From contig NZ_SSTC01000040.1 of NCBI RefSeq assembly GCF_004801855.1, forward strand, positions 1-42,294: DNA of 42,294 nt, given 5' to 3'. Position numbers and translations under genes: made by a program. Of the stretch, positions 1 to 8,966 are shown piece after piece. The DNA comes from Pseudomonas sp. A-1 (lineage in GTDB: Bacteria; Pseudomonadota; Gammaproteobacteria; Pseudomonadales; Pseudomonadaceae). Within the stretch, counting starts at the first letter, position 1; the number at the start of each line of letters is the position of its first letter. The notes beneath the pieces were generated by a model. That model worked only from the letters and a program-made list of their open reading frames with translations, was not told where the DNA came from and did not search any database.

Positions 1-2
1 CG

Positions 3-320
3 GCTGGCGAGCGCGGCGAGCGTGCTGGTGAGCGCAGCGGCGAGCCGCGCGCCCGCCGCCCGATGGAGCCGCTGGCCGAAGGCCGCGTGCGCTGCCGCAC
101 CGCGCTGGGCAAGCGCGACGGCATCGCCGCCAAGAACCTGCTGGGCGCCATCATCAACGAGGGCAAGCTGGTGCGCGAAGCCATCGGCCGCATCCAGGTG
201 CGCGAGACCTTCAGCCTGGTCGAGCTGCCGGAAGAGGGCCTGGAGCGTCTGCTCGGTCGCCTGAAGGAAACCCGTGTCGCCGGCAAGGCCCTGCGCCTGC
301 GTCGCTACCACGAGGATTGA
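3..320 (+). CDS. DEAD-box RNA helicase, C-terminal end (partial)
   Basis: The frame is open from the left edge to TGA at 318-320, so this is the 3' end of a longer gene. The first 20 or so residues are a low-complexity Gly/Glu/Arg linker ([13 protein letters not shown]). The last 85 residues look like a DbpA/CsdA-type RNA-binding domain ([15 protein letters not shown], then [17 protein letters not shown]). In this family that domain follows the two RecA-like helicase lobes, which lie outside the window. The likely role is ATP-dependent RNA remodelling in ribosome assembly or mRNA turnover. DeaD and DbpA cannot be separated from the tail alone. The gene ends just before a strong terminator. 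Confidence 0.75.
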   Translation, partial: AGERGERAGERSGEPRARRPMEPLAEGRVRCRTALGKRDGIAAKNLLGAIINEGKLVREAIGRIQVRETFSLVELPEEGLERLLGRLKETRVAGKALRLRRYHED

Positions 321-332
321 TCCTGCGCTGAC

Positions 333-367
333 ACGAAAACGCCCCGACTGGTTCGGGGCGTTTTCGT
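333..367. terminator. Bidirectional intrinsic terminator
   Basis: A near-perfect inverted repeat has a 13-nt arm at 333-345 (acgaaaacgcccc) and its complement at 355-367. A T-run follows the stem on the plus strand and an A-run precedes it. It lies between the convergent helicase gene and the dioxygenase-like gene and can serve both. Confidence 0.85.
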
Positions 368-390
368 TTGTGCCGGCGAATGCCCGGTGC

Positions 391-1158
391 TCAGCCGAAG
401 CGGTAGATGTCCATGGCGATGGTGGCCTTGCTGAACCCCTCGTACTCGACGCTGAAGGCGCCGCCCGCGCCGCGGGCGAAGAACAGCGGCAGCAGGTGCT
501 CGTCGCTGGGGTGGCTGCGCACCGCCCAGGGGGCCTGCTGGCGGTAGTCGTGCAGGGCGGCCTCGTCGTCGGCAGCCAGATGCGCGACCAGCCAGTCGCG
601 GAACTCGCGGGCCCAGGGCTCGACCGTGCCGGGGGCGGCGTCCCAGTCCAGTTCGCGCAGGTTGTGGGTGATGCTGCCCGAACCGATCAGCAGCACGCCG
701 CGCGCCCGCAGGTCGCCGAGCAGGCGGCCGAGTCGGGTCTGCAGCGCCGGCCCCTGGCGGCTGGGCAGCGACAGCTGCAGTACCGGGATGTCGGCCTCGG
801 GGTACATCAGCATCAGCGGCACCCAGGCGCCGTGGTCGAGCGGGCGCTGCGGGTCGAGGTGCGCCGGCAGGTCGGCGTCCTCCAGCAGTTCGACGATCTC
901 CAGGGCCAGATCGGGGGCGCCCGGCGGCTCGTAGTCCAGCGCGTAGAGCGCCGGCGGGAAACCGTAGAAGTCGTGCCAGGCCTGCTGGCGCGGCGCCGAG
1001 GTCAGGCGCAGGTCGGTGGTTTCCCAGTGCGCGGACACCACCAGGATGGCCCTGGGCCTGGCCAGCTCGCGGGCCAGGCGGGCGAGGGCGCGGCCGGTGT
1101 CGCCGGGCTGCAGGGCGACCATCGGCGAGCCGTGGGAAATGAACAGGCTGGGCAGCAT
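391..1158 (-). CDS. DODA-type extradiol aromatic-ring dioxygenase (YgiD-like)
   Basis: The 255-aa protein belongs to the class III extradiol (LigB superfamily) dioxygenases of the 4,5-DOPA/YgiD type. Members use a single metal bound by histidines to open catechol rings. Visible signatures are FISHGSPM (His9), VVSAHWET (His44), [10 protein letters not shown] and [13 protein letters not shown], all typical metal or active-site positions. Length matches the family. It starts at ATG 1158 and diverges from tpm across about 108 nt. The physiological substrate is unknown; bacterial homologues cleave DOPA in vitro. No partner in the local neighbourhood suggests a pathway, so 'dioxygenase' is a family-level call. 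Confidence 0.85.
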   Translation of the reverse strand: MLPSLFISHGSPMVALQPGDTGRALARLARELARPRAILVVSAHWETTDLRLTSAPRQQAWHDFYGFPPALYALDYEPPGAPDLALEIVELLEDADLPAHLDPQRPLDHGAWVPLMLMYPEADIPVLQLSLPSRQGPALQTRLGRLLGDLRARGVLLIGSGSITHNLRELDWDAAPGTVEPWAREFRDWLVAHLAADDEAALHDYRQQAPWAVRSHPSDEHLLPLFFARGAGGAFSVEYEGFSKATIAMDIYRFG

Positions 1159-1266
1159 GGGGTGTCTCCGGATGGCGATGTTGCTATCTTCGGCAGGCTA
1201 ATGATCGAAATCCAGCATAAGTTTTCGACCATTGATATCGAATCCGGCAATCGAAGGAAGGCCCCG

Positions 1267-1923
1267 ATGCACGAAGAGTTCTGGCAGGCGCGCTGGACGC
1301 GCAACGAGATCGGCTTTCACCTCCGGGAGGTGAACCCCTATCTGCAGGCCCACTGGGCCAATTTGCAGCTGCCGGCAGGCAGTGAGGTGCTGGTGCCTTT
1401 GTGTGGCAAGAGCCTGGACATGCCCTGGCTGGCTGCGCAGGGTTGCCGGGTACTCGGTGTCGAGCTGGCCGCGAAGGCGGTCGGCGATTTCTTCGCCGAG
1501 CAGGGGCTGCACGCCACAGTCAGCAGCGACGGCGGGCTGCAGCGGCACGAGGCGGAGGGCATTGCGCTCCTGCAGGGGGACTTCTTCGCTTTGACGCCGG
1601 CGCAGGCCGCCGGCTGCAGCGGCTACTACGATCGTGCCGCACTGATCGCCCTGCCGCCGGAGATGCGTCGGCGCTATGTCGCTCACTTGCAGACACTGCT
1701 GCCCAGCGGCTGTCGCGGCCTGCTGGTGACCCTCGACTATCCCCAGGAGCAGATGGATGGTCCGCCGTTCGCGGTGAGTGACACCGAGGTGCACGCGCTC
1801 TACGGGGAGGGCTGGCAGATCGAGCTGCTGGGTGAGTACGAAGTGCAGGACAAGAACTGGCGCTTCGTCGAGCGTGGCCTGAGTCGTCTGCACGAGCGGG
1901 TCTACCGGCTGACCCGCCGCTGA
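1267..1923 (+). CDS. tpm: Thiopurine S-methyltransferase
   Basis: The 218-aa protein is an SAM-dependent methyltransferase of the bacterial TPMT family, which methylates thiopurines and, in pseudomonads, selenite and tellurite species. The N-terminus [18 protein letters not shown] and the motif [15 protein letters not shown] are characteristic, as is the later [14 protein letters not shown]. The ATG at 1267 is preceded by aaggaag at 1254-1260, a good ribosome binding site. The frame stays open upstream to 274, but that part is antisense to the dioxygenase gene and is not homologous. It is convergent with the lipoprotein gene downstream. Confidence 0.93.
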   Translation: MHEEFWQARWTRNEIGFHLREVNPYLQAHWANLQLPAGSEVLVPLCGKSLDMPWLAAQGCRVLGVELAAKAVGDFFAEQGLHATVSSDGGLQRHEAEGIALLQGDFFALTPAQAAGCSGYYDRAALIALPPEMRRRYVAHLQTLLPSGCRGLLVTLDYPQEQMDGPPFAVSDTEVHALYGEGWQIELLGEYEVQDKNWRFVERGLSRLHERVYRLTRR

Positions 1924-1933
1924 GCCAGAGGAA

Positions 1934-1955
1934 GGCGGGGCGCGGCGGCCCCGCC
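1934..1955. terminator. GC hairpin between convergent genes, possible terminator
   Basis: A 7-bp stem (ggcgggg at 1934-1940, ccccgcc at 1949-1955) sits in the short gap between the convergent tpm and lipoprotein genes. It lacks a T-run, so termination here is only a possibility. Confidence 0.35.
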
Positions 1956-1959
1956 AGCC

Positions 1960-2610
1960 TCAGCCGGCGCTCTGCAGGCGGCGCACGAAGGCGTCGGATT
2001 CGTCGATGGCGCGCTGCATGTCGCGCAGCAGCTGGTCGACGTTGCCCTGCAGGGTGCGGTACTCGCCCTTGAGTGCGCCGATGGCGCGGGCGTTGAGGTT
2101 GTGCTTGAGGAACAGCACCTGGTCGCGAAGCACGCTGAGCACCGGCTCGATGCGCCGTTCGGCGGTCTTCATGCGCTGGATCAGGCTGCGGTAGTCCTGG
2201 CGGGTGCGCGCAAGCTCGCGGGCGCTGGCGCTGCGCAGACTGGCGTTGCTGTACTGCGCCAGCTCGCCTTCCCATTCGTCGAACAGCGCCTCGGCCACGT
2301 CCTCCACCGCCGCGATGCGCGCGCGCACAGCCTTGGCGCTGTCCTCGCTGGCGAGGTATTCGCTGTCCAGCGCCCGGTAGCGTTCCTCCAGCTCGCCGCC
2401 GTCGACCTGCACCACGCTGCGGTAGCGCTCCAGGGCGTCGCGGAACTGCTCCTTGGCCTCCTGCTGGGCGTCGCGCGCCGCCTCGACGCGGTCGACGAGG
2501 ATGTCGCGCTTGTGCACGCCGACCTTTTCCATGGCGGCGTAGTAGGTGCTCTGGCAGCCGGCCAGCAGGAGCAGGGCGGCGGCGAACAGCAGGGGAAGGG
2601 GTTGGCGCAT
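1960..2610 (-). CDS. DUF2959 family lipoprotein
   Basis: A 216-aa predicted lipoprotein. From the chosen start (ATG 2610) the N-terminus is a short positive stretch, a hydrophobic run and a lipobox LLAGC with Cys19. The open frame continues upstream to 2658, but that start would bury the signal sequence. The mature part is charged and predicted to be largely helical or coiled-coil, with alternating Glu/Arg/Leu such as ARDAQQEAKEQFRDALERY. This matches DUF2959, a family of envelope proteins of unknown function. It lies downstream of htpX on the same strand, but a terminator at 2657-2681 separates them. Confidence 0.8.
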   Translation of the reverse strand: MRQPLPLLFAAALLLLAGCQSTYYAAMEKVGVHKRDILVDRVEAARDAQQEAKEQFRDALERYRSVVQVDGGELEERYRALDSEYLASEDSAKAVRARIAAVEDVAEALFDEWEGELAQYSNASLRSASARELARTRQDYRSLIQRMKTAERRIEPVLSVLRDQVLFLKHNLNARAIGALKGEYRTLQGNVDQLLRDMQRAIDESDAFVRRLQSAG

Positions 2611-2656
2611 CGGGATATCTCGCTGACGGATGACGGCGCCATGGTAGCGAGCGGAC

Positions 2657-2681
2657 AAAAAAAGGGCGACTCGCGTCGCCC
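2657..2681 (-). terminator. Intrinsic terminator of htpX
   Basis: Read on the minus strand, a 7-bp stem gggcgac/gtcgccc (2681-2664) with a 4-nt loop is followed by seven T (2663-2657). It lies 30 nt beyond the htpX stop. Confidence 0.88.
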
Positions 2682-2710
2682 CCAGTGTGAAACCTTGCTG
2701 CAGTCGCTGG

Positions 2711-3586
2711 TCAGCGGCCGCGTTGCATCAGTGCCTCGATGCGGTCTTCCAGCGGCGGGTGGGTCATCAGCAGGCCGGCCAGGCCGTGCTTGAGGCCGCC
2801 GTTGATGCCGAAGGCGGTCATGCTCGAGGGCATGTGCACCGGCAGGCCCTGTTCGGCGCGCAGGCGCTGCAGGGCGTTGATCATCGCGCCGGTGCCGGCC
2901 AGGTCGGCGCCGGCCGCGTCGGCCTTGAACTCGCGATGGCGCGAGAACCACATGACGATGATGCTGGCGAGGATGCCCAGCACCAGCTCGGCGAAGATGG
3001 TCGCGATGAAGTAGCCGATGCCGTTGCCTTCCTCGTTCTTGAGGATCGCCTTGTCGACGAAGGTGCCGAAGATGCGCGCGAAGAACATCACGAAGGTGTT
3101 CACCACGCCCTGGATCAGCGAGAGGGTGACCATGTCGCCGTTGGCCACGTGGCCGATCTCGTGGGCCAGCACGGCGCGTACCTCGTCGGGCGAGAAGCGC
3201 TCGAGCAGGCCCTGGCTGACGGCGACCAGCGCGTCGTTCTTGTTCCAGCCGGTGGCGAAGGCGTTGGCCTCGTAGGCCGGGAAGATGCCGACCTCGGGCA
3301 TGCGGATGCCGGCGTCGCGCGACAGCTGTTCGACGGTCTGCAGCAGCCACTGCTCGTGGCGGGTGCGCGGCTGGCTGATGATCTCGGTGCCGGTGCTCAT
3401 CTTCGCCATCCACTTGGAGATGAACAGCGAGATCAGCGAGCCGGCGAAGCCGAACACGGCGCAGTAGATCAGCAGGCTGCCGTAGTTCTGGCCGGTGAAG
3501 CGATCCACTCCGAGCAGCTTCAGGGTGATGCTGGCGATCACCAGTACGGCCAGGTTGGTGGCCAGGAACAGCAGAATACGCATCAT
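2711..3586 (-). CDS. htpX: Membrane zinc metalloprotease HtpX
   Basis: A 291-aa inner-membrane M48 protease that degrades misfolded membrane proteins together with FtsH. The zinc motif HEIGH is at 142-146, inside [14 protein letters not shown], and the third ligand region is [18 protein letters not shown]. Two hydrophobic segments lie at about 1-25 and 36-58, and another pair at about 155-215. The start [14 protein letters not shown] at 3586 matches the family and has an AAGGAG-like site about 12 nt upstream (3598-3603). Length equals that of Pseudomonas orthologues as I remember them. A clear promoter lies at 3635-3663, so it is probably transcribed on its own. Confidence 0.96.
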   Translation of the reverse strand: MMRILLFLATNLAVLVIASITLKLLGVDRFTGQNYGSLLIYCAVFGFAGSLISLFISKWMAKMSTGTEIISQPRTRHEQWLLQTVEQLSRDAGIRMPEVGIFPAYEANAFATGWNKNDALVAVSQGLLERFSPDEVRAVLAHEIGHVANGDMVTLSLIQGVVNTFVMFFARIFGTFVDKAILKNEEGNGIGYFIATIFAELVLGILASIIVMWFSRHREFKADAAGADLAGTGAMINALQRLRAEQGLPVHMPSSMTAFGINGGLKHGLAGLLMTHPPLEDRIEALMQRGR

Positions 3587-3634
3587 GATTTGAACCGTCT
3601 CCTTGCGGCAGAGTCGCGATGAGTCTAGGCGGCT

Positions 3635-3663
3635 ATATAAGGCTGCCCCGGGGGGCAATTCAA
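3635..3663 (-). promoter_or_regulatory. Promoter of htpX
   Basis: On the minus strand there is TTGAAT (3663-3658), a 17-nt spacer, then TTATAT (3640-3635). This fits sigma-70. TTGAA followed by CCTTATAT also partly resembles a sigma-32 promoter, and htpX is heat-inducible in E. coli. The -35 lies just outside the stop of the upstream gene. Confidence 0.6.
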
Positions 3664-3676
3664 CCGCAGCGCTATT

Positions 3677-4129
3677 TCAAACTGTGTCGCCTGCGCCGCT
3701 CTGGCTCGGGGCGAACAGCCGGCGGGCATGGCGGATCAGGCGTTCGCTGTCGCCGCTGGCCAGGCTTTCCTGCAGTTGCCAGGCGAGGGTGGCGTGCACG
3801 CGCAGCACGCTGGGCGGCAGATGGCTGTCGGTCAGCGCTGCGTCGGCGATGCGGCCGCTCAGGCGCAGGAAGCCCTTCTCGCTGAGTACCGCCTGCTCCA
3901 GCGCCTCGTGGCGGATGGTGCCTTCGTGGCGCAGGTAGCCTTCCTCGCCGAGCCACAGCAGGGTGCCCAGACAGCTCTGGTGGCGCACGGCGGGCAGGCC
4001 GTATTCGTCGGGCTCGTGGTAGCCGATCAGGTCGTCGATGTAGAGGGTGGTCTTGCGCGGGAAGGCCCGGTAGAGGGCGAGCAGGGCGCGGCTGGCGTCC
4101 TGGTAGAAATCGTCGATCTGCAGGTGCAT
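3677..4129 (-). CDS. Conserved hypothetical protein between alaA and htpX
   Basis: A 150-aa protein starting at ATG 4129 (MHLQIDDFYQDASRALLALY). I do not recognise a named domain. It is soluble, with no signal peptide or membrane segment. The N-terminal half contains an aromatic/acidic stretch (YIDDLIGYHEPDEYGLP) and the C-terminal half looks helical and ends in a basic region (RLIRHARRLFAPSQSG). Its place between an aminotransferase and htpX appears conserved in pseudomonads (from memory, a PA2829-like gene). It sits 49 nt downstream of the alaA-type gene's stop-side neighbourhood on the same strand and could be cotranscribed towards htpX. Confidence 0.75.
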   Translation of the reverse strand: MHLQIDDFYQDASRALLALYRAFPRKTTLYIDDLIGYHEPDEYGLPAVRHQSCLGTLLWLGEEGYLRHEGTIRHEALEQAVLSEKGFLRLSGRIADAALTDSHLPPSVLRVHATLAWQLQESLASGDSERLIRHARRLFAPSQSGAGDTV

Positions 4130-4142
4130 GGCGAGGCTCGCA

Positions 4143-4167
4143 CCCGCCGCCCGGAAGGGGCGGCGGG
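4143..4167. terminator. GC-rich hairpin between alaA and the hypothetical gene
   Basis: A 10-bp stem (cccgccgccc at 4143-4152, complement at 4158-4167) has a very short loop. There is no T-run, so it may be a weak terminator or an mRNA-stabilising hairpin. Confidence 0.4.
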
Positions 4168-4178
4168 CCGGGAGTGGC

Positions 4179-5390
4179 TTACTGACGGTAGCCCTTGATG
4201 AAGTTGCCGATGCGGCCGATGGCCAGCTCGAGGTCGTCGACCCGCGGCAGGGTGACCACGCGGAAGTGGTCCGGCCACGGCCAGTTGAAGGCGGTGCCCT
4301 GGACGATCAGCAGCTTCTCGGAGAGCAGCAGGTCGAGGACGAACTTCTCGTCGTTGTGGATCGGGCAGACCTTGGGGTCGATCTTCGGGAAGGCGTAGAG
4401 CGCGCCCATCGGCTTGACGCAGCTGACCCCGGGGATGTCGTTGAGCAGTTCCCAGGCGCGGTTGCGCTGCTCGTACAGGCGGCCATGCGGCAGGACCAGG
4501 TCGTTGATGCTCTGGTAGCCGCCGAGGGCGGTCTGGATCGCATGCTGGGCCGGCACGTTGGCGCACAGGCGCATGTTGGCGAGGATGTCGAGGCCCTCGA
4601 TGTAGCTCTGCGCCTTGTGCTTGGGACCGGAGATGATCACCCAGCCGGAGCGGAAGCCGGCCACCCGGTATGACTTGGACAGGCCGTTGAAGGTCAGGCA
4701 CAGCACGTCCGGGGCCAGCGAGGCGGTGGAGATGTGCTCGGCGCCGTCGTAGAGGATCTTGTCGTAGATCTCGTCGGAGAAGATCACCAGGTTGTGCTGG
4801 CGGGCGACCTCGACGATCTGCTCCAGCACTTCCTTCGGATACACCGCGCCGGTCGGGTTGTTCGGGTTGATCAGCAGGATGGCCTTGGTGTTGCTGCTGA
4901 CCTTTGCCTTGATGTCGTCGATGTCCGGGTACCAGTTCGACTGCTCGTCGCACAGGTAGTGCACCGCCTTGCCTCCGGCCAGGCTGGTGGCCGCGGTCCA
5001 CAGCGGGTAGTCGGGGGCGGGGATCAGCACCTCGTCGCCGTTGTTGAGCAGGGCCTGCAGGGCCATGACGATCAGCTCGGACACGCCGTTGCCGAGGTAG
5101 ATGTCCTCGATGGTGACGCCTTCGATGTTCTTCTGCTGGCAGTACTGCATCACCGCCTTGCGCGCGCTGAACAGGCCCTTGGAGTCGCTGTAGCCCTGGG
5201 AGATCGGCAGGTTGCGGATCACGTCCTGGAGGATTTCCTCCGGGGCTTCGAAGCCGAACGGCGCGGGGTTGCCGATGTTCAGCTTGAGGATGCGGTGGCC
5301 TTCCTCTTCGAGGCGCTTGGCGTGCTTGAGTACCGGCCCGCGGATGTCGTAGCAGACGTTGGCGAGCTTGTTGGATTTGCTGACCTGCAT
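4179..5390 (-). CDS. alaA: PLP-dependent aminotransferase, AlaA type (glutamate-pyruvate)
   Basis: A 403-aa class I/II aminotransferase, probably the glutamate-pyruvate enzyme that makes alanine. Signatures are LNIGNPAPFGFEAP near the N-terminus, NPNNPTGAVYP, SDEIYDKILYD, and the PLP lysine in GLSKSYRVAGFRSGW near residue 240. The start MQVSKSNKLANVCYDIRGP at 5390 matches AlaA. Open frame continues upstream for hundreds of codons through msrB and the ATPase gene, but that is antisense and not real. It diverges from msrB across 168 nt. Assignment to AlaA rather than another subfamily rests on N-terminal similarity to E. coli AlaA. Confidence 0.9.
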   Translation of the reverse strand: MQVSKSNKLANVCYDIRGPVLKHAKRLEEEGHRILKLNIGNPAPFGFEAPEEILQDVIRNLPISQGYSDSKGLFSARKAVMQYCQQKNIEGVTIEDIYLGNGVSELIVMALQALLNNGDEVLIPAPDYPLWTAATSLAGGKAVHYLCDEQSNWYPDIDDIKAKVSSNTKAILLINPNNPTGAVYPKEVLEQIVEVARQHNLVIFSDEIYDKILYDGAEHISTASLAPDVLCLTFNGLSKSYRVAGFRSGWVIISGPKHKAQSYIEGLDILANMRLCANVPAQHAIQTALGGYQSINDLVLPHGRLYEQRNRAWELLNDIPGVSCVKPMGALYAFPKIDPKVCPIHNDEKFVLDLLLSEKLLIVQGTAFNWPWPDHFRVVTLPRVDDLELAIGRIGNFIKGYRQ

Positions 5391-5558
5391 GAGGGGACCC
5401 CGATATGACCCGCCCGCTTCGGCGCTGGCGCAAATCGTCCGGGGGGCGGCTTGGCAGGCGCAGACGCGGGTGACAGACTGAAAGCCACGCATCATACGAC
5501 TGCCCCGTGCCCGGTGAAAGGGAAGGGGCGGGCTTTTTTCCAAGGCGAGGTGAATTAC

Positions 5559-5954
5559 ATGGACAAGGTCGAGAAACCGCTGGAGTCCTGGCGCGAGGAG
5601 CTGTCGGAAAGCCAGTTCCAGGTCTGCCGGCTCAAGGGCACCGAGCGGCCTTTCACCGGCGCGTACTACCACTGCACCACGCCGGGCACCTACCACTGCG
5701 CCTGCTGCGATGCGCCGCTGTTCGATTCGGACGCCAAGTACGACTCCGGCAGCGGCTGGCCGAGCTACTTCCAGCCGGCCTCCGCGGAGGCGCTGCGCCA
5801 GGTGGAGGATTTCAGCCATGGCATGCACCGCGTCGAGGTGCTCTGTGCGCGCTGCGATGCCCACCTCGGGCATGTGTTCCCCGACGGCCCGGCGCCGACC
5901 GGCCTGCGCTACTGCATCAACTCGGTGGCCCTGCGCCTCAAGCCCCGCGCCTGA
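5559..5954 (+). CDS. msrB: Peptide-methionine (R)-S-oxide reductase MsrB
   Basis: A 131-aa cytoplasmic repair enzyme that reduces methionine-R-sulfoxide in proteins. It has both zinc pairs (C47/C50 in HCACCDAP and C96/C99 in [16 protein letters not shown]) and the catalytic Cys119 in RYCINSVAL. The substrate-pocket motif [11 protein letters not shown] is intact. ATG 5559 gives the family length and has aggcgagg just upstream (5543-5550). The frame runs upstream to 5451 without homology. The leader contains a weak hairpin with six T at 5509-5539, too uncertain to call an attenuator. Confidence 0.96.
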   Translation: MDKVEKPLESWREELSESQFQVCRLKGTERPFTGAYYHCTTPGTYHCACCDAPLFDSDAKYDSGSGWPSYFQPASAEALRQVEDFSHGMHRVEVLCARCDAHLGHVFPDGPAPTGLRYCINSVALRLKPRA

Positions 5955-6155
5955 GGCGGCCCGTCGCGGTGCGGGCCGGCTGGCGGGTCGGCATGGTTTC
6001 CAGCGTCCCGCGGAGCTGGCCTGCCTGGAGGAAGGGCGCCGGCTGAAGGGGATATCCATATACGAAGGGCGACGCTGTGTGGTTGCGGGTGGAGTGGCCG
6101 CCCGGTCGCCGGTGTCGGCGGCCGGCGCGTCGCCGTCATTTTCAGGGAGTCTTGC

Positions 6156-7049
6156 GTGGAAAGTCGTCTGAATGAATTCCTGGGGCGGGTCGAAGGCCTG
6201 CTCGAGCGCGTCCGGCCGTTGTTGCCCGAGCCGGTGCAGACCATCGACTGGGAGACCTGTCTGGCGGCGCGCTGGCAGCGCAACGGCAGTCATGGTGCGC
6301 TGCGCCCGCTCGAGGTGCGCCTCGATCTGCAGCTGCACGATCTGCTCGGCGTGGACCGTCAGCGCGAGCAGCTGGGGCGCAACACCCGGCAGTTCGTCGC
6401 CGGCCTGCCGGCCAACCATGCGTTGCTGTGGGGCGCGCGCGGCACCGGCAAGTCGTCGCTGGTGCGCGCCCTGCTGGCGGCCTACGCCGCCGAGGGGTTG
6501 CGCCTGATCGAGATCGAGCGCGATGACCTGGCCGACCTGCCGCGGGTGGTCGCCCAGCTCGCCGGCCTGCCGCAGCGCTTCGTGCTGTTCTGTGACGACC
6601 TGTCGTTCGACGCCGGCGAGGGCGACTACCGGGTGCTCAAGAGCGTGCTGGACGGCTCGCTGGAGCAGGCGCCGGAAAACGTGCTGCTCTACGCCACCTC
6701 CAACCGCCGCCACCTGGTTCCCGAGCGGCTGAGCGACAACCTCGACTGGCAGCAGGTGGACGGCGAGGTGCATCCCTCCGAGGCGGTGGAGGACAAGGTC
6801 GCCCTGTCCGACCGCTTCGGCCTGTGGCTGTCCTTCTATCCGTTCACCCAGCCGGAGTATCTGCAGGTGGTGCAGCACTGGATCGGCGTGCTGGCGGCGC
6901 GTGCCGGACTGGATTGGCAGTGGGACGAGGCGGTGGAGAAGGCGGCGATCCGCTGGGCCAGTGGACGCGGCAACCGCAACGGTCGCTGCGCCCAGCAGTT
7001 CGCACGGCACTGGGTGGGGCTCGCCCTGCTCGAGGGCGAGGCGCGCTGA
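6156..7049 (+). CDS. DUF815 family AAA+ ATP-binding protein
   Basis: A 297-aa P-loop ATPase beginning at GTG 6156 with cagggag as a likely binding site about 10 nt upstream. Walker A is GARGTGKSSLVRALLA (about residues 91-106) and Walker B is VLFCDDLSFD. SNRRHLVPERLSDN resembles the sensor-1 region. The C-terminal part (SLRFGLWLSF-like segment and AIRWASGRGNRNGR) is typical of DUF815 proteins, which look like AAA+ ATPases; their cellular role is not established. The 200 nt between msrB and this gene show no further gene. It is convergent with the GST gene, with only 16 nt between stops. Confidence 0.85.
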   Translation: MESRLNEFLGRVEGLLERVRPLLPEPVQTIDWETCLAARWQRNGSHGALRPLEVRLDLQLHDLLGVDRQREQLGRNTRQFVAGLPANHALLWGARGTGKSSLVRALLAAYAAEGLRLIEIERDDLADLPRVVAQLAGLPQRFVLFCDDLSFDAGEGDYRVLKSVLDGSLEQAPENVLLYATSNRRHLVPERLSDNLDWQQVDGEVHPSEAVEDKVALSDRFGLWLSFYPFTQPEYLQVVQHWIGVLAARAGLDWQWDEAVEKAAIRWASGRGNRNGRCAQQFARHWVGLALLEGEAR

Positions 7050-7065
7050 GCGGGCCGGCGCTCGA

Positions 7066-7746
7066 TCAGGCCGGGGTGGCGTTCTGTGCGCGGGCCAGCA
7101 GCTTGGCTAGCAGGGTGCACTCGTCCGGCAGCACGCCCTGCAGGCTGGCGCGCTGGCACAGGCGCACGTACAGGGCGGCCAGGCCCGGCCAGCGCGCGGC
7201 GTCGATCGACTCGCCGCCGTGCTGGAGGTTGGCGATCTGGCAGGCGAAGGCCAGATCGGCCACGCTCAGTCGGTCGCCGACGAAGTAGTCGGCGCCGCCG
7301 AGGGCCTTCTCCAGATAGTCGAAGTGCCTGGGCAGCTTCTCGGCGAGAGCCTTCTGCACCGCCTCCTCGTTGCACGGCTTGCCCATGGTCGGGTTGAGCG
7401 CGCGGTTGAGGAACACGCAGAAGGTGGTCAGCGGCGACAGCTCGTAGTCGGCGTACTTCTCCAGCCAGCGGATGCGCGCGCGCTCGACGGCGTCGCGGCC
7501 GTACAGGGCGGGTGCCTCCGGATACTGCTCCTCGATGTACTGGGCGATCACGCCGGAGTCGGCCAGGGTCAGCTCGCCGTCGCGCAGGGCCGGGATGCGC
7601 CCCAGCGGGCTGATCTCCATGAACCAGTCCGGCTGGTTGAACGGGGCGACGATTTCCAGCTGGTAGTCGAGACCCTTTTCCGCCAGCAGCAGGCGGACCT
7701 TGCGGACGAAGGGCGAGAGCGTGGCACCGTAGAGGATCAGGCTCAT
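7066..7746 (-). CDS. Glutathione S-transferase family protein
   Basis: A 226-aa two-domain GST. The thioredoxin-like N-terminal domain is clear (LYGATLSPFVRKVRLLLAEKGLDY, then GRIPALRDGELTLADSGVIAQYIEE, with the cis-Pro and the Asp-Ser glutathione contact). The helical C-terminal domain follows from about residue 85 and contains GDRLSVADLAFACQIANLQ. ATG 7746 was chosen because MSLILYGATLSP is the natural fold start; the frame continues 10 codons upstream. The substrate is unknown. It points away from the tRNA operon. Confidence 0.9.
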   Translation of the reverse strand: MSLILYGATLSPFVRKVRLLLAEKGLDYQLEIVAPFNQPDWFMEISPLGRIPALRDGELTLADSGVIAQYIEEQYPEAPALYGRDAVERARIRWLEKYADYELSPLTTFCVFLNRALNPTMGKPCNEEAVQKALAEKLPRHFDYLEKALGGADYFVGDRLSVADLAFACQIANLQHGGESIDAARWPGLAALYVRLCQRASLQGVLPDECTLLAKLLARAQNATPA

Positions 7747-7881
7747 GGAGCGATTCCTTGTTGTGGTCGGAGGCATCGTTTATAGCATGTGGCCCGGGTT
7801 CGCCAAGCGGCTTCGCGATCCGCCGCAGTCGCTGCGAATCGTGTGCAAGCCATTGATTTGAAAAAAAATTCGAAACAGGGG

Positions 7882-7910
7882 TTGACGCCTGGGGAGGCGC
7901 TTTCTAGAAT
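7882..7910 (+). promoter_or_regulatory. Sigma-70 promoter of the tRNA operon
   Basis: TTGACG (7882-7887), a 17-nt spacer and TAGAAT (7905-7910) form a near-consensus promoter. The following gcgcgc discriminator is GC-rich, as in stable-RNA promoters under stringent control. The first tRNA begins 109 nt downstream of the -10. Confidence 0.85.
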
Positions 7911-8018
7911 GCGCGCACTTCCGGAGCGAAGCCCACGACGAAGCGAAAGCCGATTCGAGGGAAAGCCGGAAGGATTGGAAAGTGTGGCAGTCAAAAGCTG
8001 TTGTAAGTTCCAGGCCGC

Positions 8019-8094
8019 GTCCCCTTCGTCTAGTGGCCTAGGACACCGCCCTTTCACGGCGGTAACAGGGGTTCGAGTCCCCTAGGGGACGCCA
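8019..8094 (+). tRNA. tRNA-Glu (TTC)
   Basis: A 76-nt cloverleaf with acceptor gtcccct (8019-8025) paired with aggggac (8084-8090), discriminator G and encoded CCA (8092-8094). The anticodon stem ccgcc/ggcgg encloses ctttcac, giving anticodon TTC at 8053-8055. It is the first gene of the operon, 5 nt before the first tRNA-Gly. Confidence 0.97.
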
Positions 8095-8099
8095 CTTTT

Positions 8100-8175
<76 letters not shown>

Positions 8176-8242
8176 GTTTGCATCAGGCGCCACGCGCAAG
8201 CGGGGCGTAACTCCGGAGAGATCCGGAAGCCGTCAAGGCAAT

Positions 8243-8318
<76 letters not shown>

Positions 8319-8385
8319 GTTTGCACCAGGCGCCGCGCGCAAGCGCAGCGTAACCCCGGAGAGATCCGGGAGCCGTCAAGGCACT

Positions 8386-8461
<76 letters not shown>

Positions 8462-8470
8462 AATCGAAAA

Positions 8471-8500
8471 AGACGCCACCTTCGGGTGGCGTCTTTTTTT
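8471..8500 (+). terminator. Intrinsic terminator of the tRNA operon
   Basis: A 10-bp stem (agacgccacc at 8471-8480, complement at 8485-8494) with a ttcg tetraloop is followed by a T-run to 8500. Confidence 0.95.
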
Positions 8501-8555
8501 GTGCGCGTTTTTTGCCGGCGCAGCCTCTCCCTTGTGGGGAGAGGCGGGCACGGCT

Positions 8556-8966
8556 TCAGTGGCGCGGGCTGTCGTCGGGCAACGCCAGCAGCTGCTTCTC
8601 GCGCTCCCAGTCGAACGGCTCGTCATTCTCCTCGGCGGCGAAGCGGCGCTCGTCGAGTTGCTGGTACAGCTCGATTTCCTCGTCGGGCATGTAGTGCAGG
8701 CAGTCGCCGCCGAAGAACCACAGCAGGTCGCGCGGCACCAGGTGGGCGATCTGCGGATAGCGGTGGAACACCTGGGCCATCAGTTCCTGGCCCAGGTAGA
8801 TGGCGTCCTCGGTCTGGCGCGGCAGCTCGGCGAGCAGCTCGTCGAAGCGCTCGAGGAACAGCGCGTGATTGTCTTCCGGCACCTGCTCGGCCTCGCCCAG
8901 GGCGGCCAGGATGGTGCGCAGATGGGCGAGCAGGGCGAGGTGATGGTCGATATAGGAAGTGGCCAT
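8556..8966 (-). CDS. Conserved hypothetical protein (PA2817-like)
   Basis: A 136-aa soluble protein starting at ATG 8966 (MATSYIDHHLALLAHLRTIL). It appears mostly helical and strongly acidic, with a central FHRYPQIAHLVPRDLLWFFGGDCLHYMPDEEIELYQ-type region (quoted in part: DLLWFFGGDCLHYM). It resembles what I remember as the PA2817 family of pseudomonads, for which I know no function. No signal peptide or membrane helix is present. It diverges from the ABC transporter genes, with 154 nt between starts that could hold both promoters. Confidence 0.75.
   Translation of the reverse strand: MATSYIDHHLALLAHLRTILAALGEAEQVPEDNHALFLERFDELLAELPRQTEDAIYLGQELMAQVFHRYPQIAHLVPRDLLWFFGGDCLHYMPDEEIELYQQLDERRFAAEENDEPFDWEREKQLLALPDDSPRH

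Noticed and set aside
5509-5539. Short hairpin with six T in the msrB leader, possible attenuator
   Set aside because: The stem is only five GC pairs with a long loop; too weak to claim regulation.
5391-7010. Very long minus-strand open frame running upstream of alaA
   Set aside because: It is antisense to msrB and the DUF815 ATPase gene, whose proteins are clear homologues; only the part from 5390 down is alaA.
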